DNA from: Basidiobolus meristosporus CBS 931.73
Lineage: Eukaryota > Basidiobolomycota > Basidiobolomycetes > Basidiobolales > Basidiobolaceae
Reading direction: 5' to 3'
Assembly: GCA_002104905.1 (NCBI GenBank)
Contig: MCFE01000078.1
Span: 62,001 to 126,000, forward strand
Length of the DNA stretch: 64,000 nt
A program made the translations under genes and the position numbers. Under the pieces are notes generated by a model. It was not told the DNA's origin, ran no database searches, and worked only from the letters and a program-made list of their open reading frames with translations. Below are positions 56,704 through 64,000 of this stretch, in pieces (positions within the stretch are counted from its first letter, which is position 1; the number at the start of each line of letters is the position of its first letter).

Positions 56704-57168
56704 TTATGCAACGCAAAGCACGTAGTAGATGTTTGATGACTTGGCTTTACCACCATATCCAAAGGCCATACCTTCTGCTAGGTGGGCTCCAGATTTGCCG
56801 ACCTGCTCACCACCCTCGTAACGGGTCTTGGTGATGTAGAGTTCGTTCCCATCGGCCTCCTTTCCTGCTTGCAAAGGAGTGTAGTTCTCGGCGGTGGCTG
56901 CTCCGCTGCACTCGACCCAACGAAGTTGCTTGGCATCTCCGCAGAGGACATAATAGTCATGGATAATCACCTCCTTGTTACCGTATGCGATAGAGAGGCC
57001 CTTGATATGTTCAGCAACCTTTCCGACTTGCTCACCACCCTCGTAGCGTTGACGCCCGATGTATAGAGGTTGACCGTCGGCTTCGACTCCTCCCTGGACA
57101 GCATTAGGTGGGATTTCACCATCCTTGGCATAGACCCATTGAACAGATTGAGATTGAGCAGACGGCAT
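56704..57168 (-). CDS. DM9-repeat (DUF3421) protein, copy 2
   Basis: A single-exon protein of 154 aa that differs from copy 1 at only two residues (Asn for Lys in the GKKEV segment, and Val for Leu in the last YYVLC repeat end). The few nucleotide differences cluster in the middle and at the 3' end; elsewhere the copies are identical for long stretches, which indicates recent duplication or gene conversion. Upstream sequences are not alike, so the two copies may be regulated differently. The comments on sugar binding for copy 1 apply. Confidence 0.88.
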   Translation of the reverse strand: MPSAQSQSVQWVYAKDGEIPPNAVQGGVEADGQPLYIGRQRYEGGEQVGKVAEHIKGLSIAYGNKEVIIHDYYVLCGDAKQLRWVECSGAATAENYTPLQAGKEADGNELYITKTRYEGGEQVGKSGAHLAEGMAFGYGGKAKSSNIYYVLCVA

Positions 57169-57816
57169 GATTGTGGACGATTTAGAGTTTAGTACAAATC
57201 CAGCTAGTTGTCAGACTATTCACCACGAGCCGCCATTTATATGGACATCTTCCCGAGATCTTCGTCTTCGTCATCATATGGTGTATGAAATGCAGAGTTC
57301 TGTGAGCTGACACGGATGCCAACTCAATTGGTTAATTATATTCGATAACGGTGGCTGAGCTCCTTATTTTGTATTCTTAAAGCCTTGATACTTCACTAAC
57401 CTCACCACGAACAATAGTGGGTGACGTCAACCCCTCATTAAGTCATCACTGCTAAAATGCCATCGGACCTGATTGAAACAATCACATATGTCACCTGTGC
57501 TAACCGTGCAAACCACTTGAGGTAACAAATAATTGAAAAGCAACATAAGATCTTAGTTTAATCAGATAACATAGCCGTATTTCTTACTCAGTTCAAGGTT
57601 TCTCGCATAGTCGTACCGCGGACAGTCAGCCAGTTGGAATTAGTATGGCTGTAGAGCACTAATATGCGACATTTTACTTACATCAAGAAGGCAACTAAGG
57701 TCAGGGCTCGGGCCTCAGTATATATATAAAATCATACAATTAGAACGCTACTTAAAATTGCCATACTCCAGTTTAGTCCTACATGGTAAGGTAATGCGGA
57801 CCCAGATTTCCGCCGC
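57169..57816. other. Intergenic, upstream of DM9 copy 2 and of repeat copy B
   Basis: 648 bp between divergent units. It is not similar to the corresponding spacer of the other copy (53920-54296), so the two duplicated modules are separated by unique DNA. No gene is recognised. Confidence 0.45.
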
Positions 57817-59066
57817 TGGAGGTGGAATGCACTGTTCTCCAGGTTTGCCTATCCCCGCTATCTGGTGGTGTGACTCAATTCAAGCACTCTTGCTGGGCCT
57901 GTACGGCAGTATGGAGATATTCAGAGATTCTGATTAGTGTAATGCATTGCATTGCATCGCATCTCACTGCCTTTGGCCTCTCTTCCCACTTGCATCCACA
58001 CTCACGCCCACATCGACCACATCTTTGTCATTCCACCACACCATGTACCTGTCACTCATTCCATACATTGTGCACTGTGTTGTGCGCACATCCGACCACC
58101 ACCACCACTGCTGCTGCTGCCGCCGCCGCCGCCGCCTTCAACATGGTTATCATAAAAAGGGCAAGCTCGCGCCACATTCCATCCCACACACACCTCCTGT
58201 TGTCATCAGTTGATTAGTGAAGAGTCGTCTCTCAAGAGCGAACACCCCGCATCCTGATTAAGCTGGACCTATTGAGCAATGCACACACCGTACTACTTTA
58301 CTGCTGCCATCACTTTCGCATCCCACAGACTCACGATGGTCTCGGGTATGGCAGAGCCCAACACCCCGATGATTGAGCCGATGGTTGTTCCCGGCATAAA
58401 GTTGCAATCCATTCTCAGCTCACCACTCGCGTCACCGCTTCCTCACTTTTTCACCTCCATATCTGACAGCCTGGCCACGGTTGTCCTTGGAATGCTTATG
58501 CTCTCGATCATTGTCACTACCCTGCTCCTACTCTATCACGCACTTTTGGGGATCTCCCAGTCGGCGCGACACTTTGTATTAGGCAAGCAGGATGAATATG
58601 TACTCATTGAGAGTCTGGAGCACAAGAAAGAGCTGAATGGTGAGGGGGCGATGATGGACGCGGGAATGGGGATAACAGGGGACGGGTTTGAAGAAGTCCA
58701 GCTTTACGGCTTTGACTCGGACCTGCCGCCAGCATACGACCAGGTATAGACAGCCTTTAGATCGAGGAATGCCCAAACCTACCGTAAACACCCTCCGCAA
58801 TTACCCTACCATTACATTAATTTGACATGCCATTGAACCAACCACAATAAAACGATTTGTGTCGAGTACATTTGAAGCTTGATGTGATAAAGAATGAGGA
58901 TATACTCCAATTCCGTAGAGGTAACAGTCATCGCATGACACTGCGTTACCAGATGAGCAGAACTGGAAGGCCCAAGTTGGGATTCTCTTGACAACGGGAA
59001 CGCGGAATCAGAAACGGGATTTTCTAAAGCCGAACTTAATGTTGTCTTGGATTTTAGTTCACGAAG
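57817..59066 (+). repeat. 1.25-kb direct repeat, copy B
   Basis: Second copy of 54297-55543, with the same order of leader, PPAY gene and 3' flank. The similarity stops abruptly after TTCACGAAG. Copy A and the third partial copy at 59350 instead continue with the same further 60 bp. Confidence 0.93.
58279..58749 (+). CDS. Single-pass membrane protein with C-terminal PPAY motif, copy 2
   Basis: 156 aa, identical in protein sequence to copy 1. It has the same start, transmembrane helix at about 68-92, acidic tail and terminal DLPPAYDQV. The three base differences to copy 1 (Leu CTA/CTG, Leu TTG/CTG, Pro CCA/CCG) are silent. The surrounding non-coding sequence carries more changes per length. 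Protein conservation together with flanking divergence supports that both copies are functional. Confidence 0.82.
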   Translation: MHTPYYFTAAITFASHRLTMVSGMAEPNTPMIEPMVVPGIKLQSILSSPLASPLPHFFTSISDSLATVVLGMLMLSIIVTTLLLLYHALLGISQSARHFVLGKQDEYVLIESLEHKKELNGEGAMMDAGMGITGDGFEEVQLYGFDSDLPPAYDQV

Positions 59067-59254
59067 TACAACCAAGAACGTACGCCGCATTATAAATATA
59101 TCCACAGCATTGTCAAATTGTGGGATTTATATTAGCAGCCAAATTTGAATGATATTCCTTTTGACCCTGTCACAACATCCCCCAAATATCCTGATCTAGC
59201 GATGTTTGTTTGGGTTGCACTCGAGTGTACTCATGACTGCTTAGAAAACAGAAT

Positions 59255-59280
59255 CACACACACACACACACACACACACA
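59255..59280. repeat. (CA)13 microsatellite
   Basis: An uninterrupted CA dinucleotide run of 26 bp between repeat copy B and the third partial copy. Confidence 0.97.
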
Positions 59281-59349
59281 GAGACTAGCAGTGGCTTTCA
59301 TTTTGTCGAATTTTTCAAGTTTATATGTATTCGTAGGTAGTTTATGTAG

Positions 59350-59582
59350 GGATATACTCCAATTCCGTAATGGCAACGGTCATCGCATGACACTGCGTTA
59401 CCAGATGAGCAGAACTGGAAGGCCCAAGTTGGGATTCTCTTGACAACGGGAACGCGGAATCAGAAACGGGATTTTCTAAAGCCGAACTTAATGTTGTCTT
59501 GGATTTTAGTTCACGAAGAAACAACCATGGACAGGCCAGTGAATTTATAGGGATCCATATAATTAGTGAACCTCATGGGATT
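59350..59582 (+). repeat. Third, partial copy of the repeat 3' part
   Basis: It matches 55375-55606 of the copy A region, including 60 bp that copy B lacks. It holds no gene; a short minus-strand frame inside recurs in all copies but lacks support. The right border is at CATGGGATT, where copy A also departs. Confidence 0.9.
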
Positions 59583-59868
59583 GGATTGGATGCGAAATTT
59601 CCTGATCAACCGTTACAGTTCCAATTCCCCTGTATAACAGGTGGACAGAAGAACCCTTGAATCTGAACCTTGGTCCTTCCACACTACGCACCATCATCCT
59701 TCACTCATATCCAACCAACCATTTTGTTACCAACGATAAATGTTATAGACAATTACCCATTCTTTATTGAAAACATCGATTATTTGTACATAAAATCAGG
59801 GTCTAAATTAGATCATTGAATAATGGTTACAATTCATCAAGGATGAATGAATGGGTCGGATAGGTAAT

Positions 59869-62058
59869 TTAGTAACTTCTGCCGAACAAGGTCCAGCGCT
59901 TAGCGTCAGCACCACAAGCGGCACACTTGGTGACCCCGGGGACGATGGGCTTGTCTTGGGGTTGCTCTAAGGGGATGCAGAGGGATTTGGCTCCCATGGA
60001 TGGGGCTCTCTCGTCCTCAGCCTCATCCTCTTGCTCCTCGTTACGGGAGCTCTTCTCCTTAATGTCATCCTCACATTGGACTTCCTCACACCAGGGGATC
60101 ATCACGGAGCAGCGGGAGTTCAAGGCAGGAACGAAGTCCTTCCACTCGGTGACGTATTTCACGTGTGCGTCGCGAACAGCCTTGGCACTCTCGAACATAT
60201 CCTTTTGAATGGTTTGCAAAAGAGCAGGAACATCGGTAGCAAGAGAAGCCATGGGAATAGGTGCCTTCTTACCGTTGTCACGACGGACTGAGAGAGTGGA
60301 CTTCTTGGCAAGGTCCATGGGGCCGATTTCAAGACGAAGTGGAGTACCACGGAGTTCCCAGTGGTTGAACTTGTATCCGGGAGTGTAGTTCTCTCTCAAA
60401 TCAGCCTTGGCTCTAACGCCGACAGACTTGAGGATCTTCACAACCTCCTTGACACCCTCCTCAACGTTACGTCTGTCTTCGTCGGTACTCTTAACGGTAA
60501 GACCGCAAGGAACGACGATGACTTGGGTGGAGGCAACTCTAGGTGGGATAATCAAACCCTTGTCGTCACCGTGAACCATCACCATGACACCAATGGTACG
60601 GGTGGTGATGCCCCAGGAGTTCTGCCAGACGAACAACTTCTTGGCTTCAGCGTCATCACCGGCATTGGCAGGAGCGTTAGGGTCTTCAACGGTGATGTTG
60701 AACATCTTGGCGAAGTTTTGTCCCAAGCAGTGACTGGTGGCACCCTGAATACCACGTCCGGTGGTGGGGATGAAGCCTTCCACGGTGGTGGTGTAGAGGC
60801 CACCGGCGAACTTCTCCTTCTCGGATTTGATGCCCTTAATGACGGGAACAGCCAAAAGGTCCTCGTAGACTTGGCGGTAGAGATCCAAGATCTGGAAGAC
60901 TTCCTCACTAGCAAGTTCCTTGGTCAGGTGAGCGGTGTGGCCCTCCTGCCAGAGAAATTCTCTGGTACGAAGGAAAGGTTGAGGGTGCTTGAATTCCCAA
61001 CGAACAACATTACACCATTGGTTAATCTTGAGAGGAAGGTCACGATGACTACGAATCCACTTGGCAAAGTAAGGATACATGACAGTCTCGGAGGTGGGAC
61101 GGATGGCAATGGGCTCATCTAAATCAGAGGAACCAGCCTTGGTGACCCAAGCGACCTCAGGAGCGAATCCTTCGACGTGATCCTTCTCCTTCTCAAGAAC
61201 CTTAGATGAGACAAACATAGGGAAGTAGGTGTTCTCGACACCCAACTCTTGGATCTCGGCATCGAAGAAATCGGTGATGTATTTCCAGATGTTGTAGGCC
61301 AAGGGTCTGATAATGTAACATCCGCTGACGTCGTAGTACTCGAGCATTTCACTCTTGGTGACCACCTGTTGGTACCACTTGGGGAAATCGACCTCCTTTT
61401 TATACTCGATTCCAATCTTGACGCTGTCTTCCTCTGGCTTGGGCTTTTGGGCTTTGGTGGCGGCCTTAGGTGCCTTAGGTTGCTGAGGCTTGGCGGCAGG
61501 GGCTTCGGCAGCCAAGGCCTTGAAGTCAACTTCAGTGTATTTGGCGGAGGAGCTCTCGAGATATTTCTTGATCTCAGCGAGAGTAAGGAAAGTGGTCTTT
61601 TCGGAGGCAGATGGATGGAACCCGATGAGGGTTCCCTGGTCAACACTTAAAAGAGCAGCATCGACGACGAGATGAACGTTGCTGATGTTCTCGGCCGAGA
61701 CGTTTTCAAGAGCAAAAGGAGAGGTAGCCTCCTTGGTAACCCCAAAGAAACTGCTCAACAAATCCTCGTTGGCAAAACGAAGATCCTTCAAACTGAGTTT
61801 TTTACCCAAGGCGGACATGTTGGTCTCGGTGGATTCCAAGGCAACAACCATCACGGGGGTCACTGGAGCATTCTTGGCGGTCTTGGGCTTGAGAACCAAG
61901 GTCTTGGTCAAGACATAGGTGCTGGGAAGGGAGGCTTGATCGCATTGGCCTAGAGCCTCGCTCCATTCAGCATTGTTCTTGACAGGTTCGTGGTCCACAA
62001 CCTTAGGTGAAATGCTAAGCGAAGTGAAACGGTCAACAACAGATTGAAAAGTAGCCAT
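59869..62058 (-). CDS. Cytosolic prolyl-tRNA synthetase
   Basis: A single-exon protein of 729 aa starting at the ATG at 62058. It charges tRNA-Pro. The N-terminal domain (1-190) resembles the YbaK/ProX-type editing module found in fungal ProRS, followed by a Lys/Pro/Ala-rich linker (195-225). The class II catalytic domain begins [13 protein letters not shown] and has motif 2 ([29 protein letters not shown] region) and motif 3 (LGQNFAKMF, then the [10 protein letters not shown] segment). The anticodon domain follows (QVIVVPCG), and a C-terminal zinc-type region with CAACGA and the terminal RSY typical of archaeal/eukaryotic ProRS. Codon bias is strong and introns are absent, fitting high expression. 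Confidence 0.97.
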   Translation of the reverse strand: MATFQSVVDRFTSLSISPKVVDHEPVKNNAEWSEALGQCDQASLPSTYVLTKTLVLKPKTAKNAPVTPVMVVALESTETNMSALGKKLSLKDLRFANEDLLSSFFGVTKEATSPFALENVSAENISNVHLVVDAALLSVDQGTLIGFHPSASEKTTFLTLAEIKKYLESSSAKYTEVDFKALAAEAPAAKPQQPKAPKAATKAQKPKPEEDSVKIGIEYKKEVDFPKWYQQVVTKSEMLEYYDVSGCYIIRPLAYNIWKYITDFFDAEIQELGVENTYFPMFVSSKVLEKEKDHVEGFAPEVAWVTKAGSSDLDEPIAIRPTSETVMYPYFAKWIRSHRDLPLKINQWCNVVRWEFKHPQPFLRTREFLWQEGHTAHLTKELASEEVFQILDLYRQVYEDLLAVPVIKGIKSEKEKFAGGLYTTTVEGFIPTTGRGIQGATSHCLGQNFAKMFNITVEDPNAPANAGDDAEAKKLFVWQNSWGITTRTIGVMVMVHGDDKGLIIPPRVASTQVIVVPCGLTVKSTDEDRRNVEEGVKEVVKILKSVGVRAKADLRENYTPGYKFNHWELRGTPLRLEIGPMDLAKKSTLSVRRDNGKKAPIPMASLATDVPALLQTIQKDMFESAKAVRDAHVKYVTEWKDFVPALNSRCSVMIPWCEEVQCEDDIKEKSSRNEEQEDEAEDERAPSMGAKSLCIPLEQPQDKPIVPGVTKCAACGADAKRWTLFGRSY

Positions 62059-62492
62059 GGAGGAAGAAACTGGTTGTGTCGAAGGAAAGTTTATTTCAGT
62101 TCCAAGCGTTTACCAGAGGCACTACCCTCTCTTGAATCAATCCCAAGAGAAAAAAAACCAATTAGAGGGCACATGCCCGGAGTAAGTATTTTTTTCGACC
62201 AGTAACTGGTCAGTTGGTTAGGTGGGAATTTTTAGTAACTTGGGTAAATCAGGCATGATTTGTGATTTTATTAATCGAATGGACGGCTAGCCAAATTAGA
62301 CGTCGGTTGATTATCCTGATCGATGGTGGCTTGCTGCATAGGTGAACTCTAATATATTAATTTACAAAGTACAGGGAAATACAAAGAGAGTAAAATAATA
62401 GAAAACATGGATACAATGGTGAGACCGAACTTAAATACATCAAACATGCTTAACTTTACATAGAATAGGGCCGATTCACTTTCTGACTCCCG
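62059..62492. other. Intergenic, upstream of ProRS
   Basis: 434 bp between two leftward genes. A pyrimidine/purine-biased stretch around 62150 lies about 100 bp before the ProRS start. No gene is seen. Confidence 0.4.
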
Positions 62493-63607
62493 TCATACCA
62501 TGGCCGACTTCTCCGGGCCGTTATCTGAAGGCACGGTAGTGATTTCGCCACCGAGGCTATTTTTCGCCCGGATCTTGTTCCTTAGTGCCTCCATAACCTC
62601 CGCATGAGATAGTGACCGACCACGTTTTTTCGCGGTGCTCTCCTGATAGATAGGCTCTAGACCATTGTCTGACTTACTATCGAGTTGTGAAGAGCCTCGT
62701 TTTTTCGGTGGTGAAGGAAACTGCCTTGGGGTGCGTAAGGGCTGCGAGCTTGCGCGATTGGCCAAAGTACTGTTAATTATCAACCTGTTTGCCGGATGAG
62801 TGGTGTTTTGGAGTACTGTTGTCTGCCGATGCAGATTTGTCGGAGTCCCGATGGCACTGAGGCGGGCTGCACCCACCAGTGAGGTGGACTTCGAAGGCGT
62901 CGTAGATCCTGGGATAAGTCCAGACAGGGCTCCGTATGAATCTATCACAACCCTAAATATACCGCTAGTCAGTCAGGCAGGCTGAAATACAAGCATCCGG
63001 GTCAGAATATATTACCTTGACGTATACAAATCATCAGCTATGTGGTGGATATGAAAGTAGGTAAGCATCCGATATTAACAGGTGAATGTGCAATTACTAT
63101 ATATACCGATGGGAGTCGAATAACCAACACCTATCCTTCGTTGCTCTCTCACAATCTCCAGATCGAGCAACCTTGACTCGAGAATGAGTTTTTCAGCGGC
63201 GCGTCGCTCTGCTTCACATACTCTCTGCAATCAACATGTCAGTTAAACCAATCATCGGCCGGAAGAGTATCTGGCAATCTTACATTATCTTCCGCGATTT
63301 TCGCATCGAGCACAAGCTGTAACAAATCAGGCTTATCAGCATACTGTCGAAGAATCTCCCGCAGAGAGCAATGGGCGAAGGTGAGGGCACCCGTGAGTTG
63401 AGCGCTGGCATCCACACTTGCCTGCAAATACACTTGCATCAAGTGTGTCTGCACCTCTTGTGCTTGGTGGTGCTGAGTATGCTGGAATTGTTCTTGTTGT
63501 AGTTGTAGATGCAATTGCTGCTGTATGTCAGGGTGAGCCTGACCCTCGGAAAAATAATGATGTTCGATAGCCGTCGAGGCAGGCGTGGTGGGTGGAAAGT
63601 TATTCAT
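62493..63607 (-). CDS. Unrecognised Gln-rich, coiled-coil protein
   Basis: Four exons, 63284-63607, 63107-63224, 63016-63037 (22 nt) and 62493-62952, join in frame to 307 aa. The start at 63607 (MNNFPPTTP) is the first ATG. Residues 25-60 are Gln/His-rich (QQQLHLQLQQEQFQ). Residues 75-145 form a charged helical region (DLLQLVLDAKIAEDN, then EAERRAAEKLILESRLLDLE) likely to be a coiled coil. The C-terminal half is disordered, Ser/Pro-rich, with basic clusters (PPKKRGSS, AKKRGRSLSHAEVMEALRNK) resembling nuclear-localisation signals. A nuclear or transcription-related role is possible. I do not recognise a family. Confidence 0.72.
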
Positions 63608-64000
63608 ATCTGTCGCAGTAAACGCTGCAAACTTTATCACACAACCTCCGGGCAAAGCAACCAACGACAGACAAAGAAGATAAAAATAAGGGATCCTAGG
63701 AGGGGTAGGGAATTATTTATATTTGAAACCGACGATTATTTTGGATTAGCTTGGACTGCTGGATAATGCACGCATTTATTATCGCTACAATACCCGCGAA
63801 TTTACCGTTTCAAGACGTGGTTTGAATGCTTCAAAAAGACACCGGAGGGGATTCCCATCGATTGGTCGGTATATATATTGGAGCTGGTCTCAACGCCAAT
63901 TTCCATAACAACTAGGATACTTCCACTAATACAGTAGTTCGGCACACTGGTGGGATAATTGGCGGATATTTATAGATAGCGACAAGCAATGAGTATTTGG
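63608..64000. other. Right end of window, upstream of the last gene
   Basis: 393 bp without a supported feature. The open frame at 63509-63766 (+) overlaps exon 1 of the gene on the other strand and is a shadow. Confidence 0.4.

Noticed and set aside
60361-61122. Long plus-strand frame (253 codons) across the ProRS gene
   Set aside because: Antisense shadow of a strongly codon-biased gene.

Overview
The window is nuclear DNA of a filamentous or early-diverging fungus. Genes are dense and lie on both strands. Most are split by short introns of about 45-90 bp with GT(A)-AG ends, and the gene set is typically fungal: serine palmitoyltransferase LCB2, glucosamine-6-phosphate acetyltransferase, glycerophosphocholine acyltransferase, a Rho1-GEF with a CNH domain, and a long-chain alcohol oxidase. 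A textbook AT-AC (U12-type) intron, a GPI-tethered trypsin-like protease, CUL3 and a KASH5-like protein fit a non-Dikarya lineage (Zoopagomycota or Mucoromycota; a Basidiobolus-like fungus is my guess). That placement is inference from gene content only.

Left part (1-10 kb): LCB2 (-), a 3 kb stretch without genes, GNA1 (+), a U1 snRNA gene (+) facing the 3' end of GPC1 (-), and a small possibly mitochondrial protein (+). Between 10.4 and 19.2 kb lies the most unusual region. Five paralogous, secreted, probably GPI-anchored proteins share a rigid architecture (exon 1 = 76 nt, exon 2 = 90 nt, variable Ser/Thr-rich exon 3) and eight cysteines in four CX3C pairs. A decayed sixth copy lies among them and an alcohol oxidase gene is embedded. 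Two members face each other behind 302-bp inverted repeats (two mismatches) that carry promoter plus signal peptide, while their mature parts have diverged strongly.

Middle (19.4-43.2 kb): housekeeping and signalling genes. These are a rhomboid protease, a Rho-GEF, CUL3 (13 exons), ribosomal protein eS6, complex III subunit QCR7, a KASH5-like nuclear-envelope protein, a GRAM-TBC-EF-hand Rab-GAP, a Swi3/Tipin replication-fork protein with an apparent frameshift, and a single-pass membrane protein whose transmembrane segment is interrupted by the U12-type intron.

Right part (45-64 kb): two mitochondrial carriers in head-to-head arrangement (Ca2+-regulated ATP-Mg/Pi type and NAD-type), a trypsin-like protease and a heme oxygenase in head-to-head arrangement, a small GPI-type protein, and a recently duplicated block. 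The block holds DM9-repeat proteins (two intact, one pseudogene) and a PPAY-motif membrane protein (two copies, identical protein). The window ends with cytosolic prolyl-tRNA synthetase and an unrecognised Gln-rich coiled-coil protein. Exon borders were assigned by hand from splice consensus, reading frame and family conservation; almost all spliced models close in frame.
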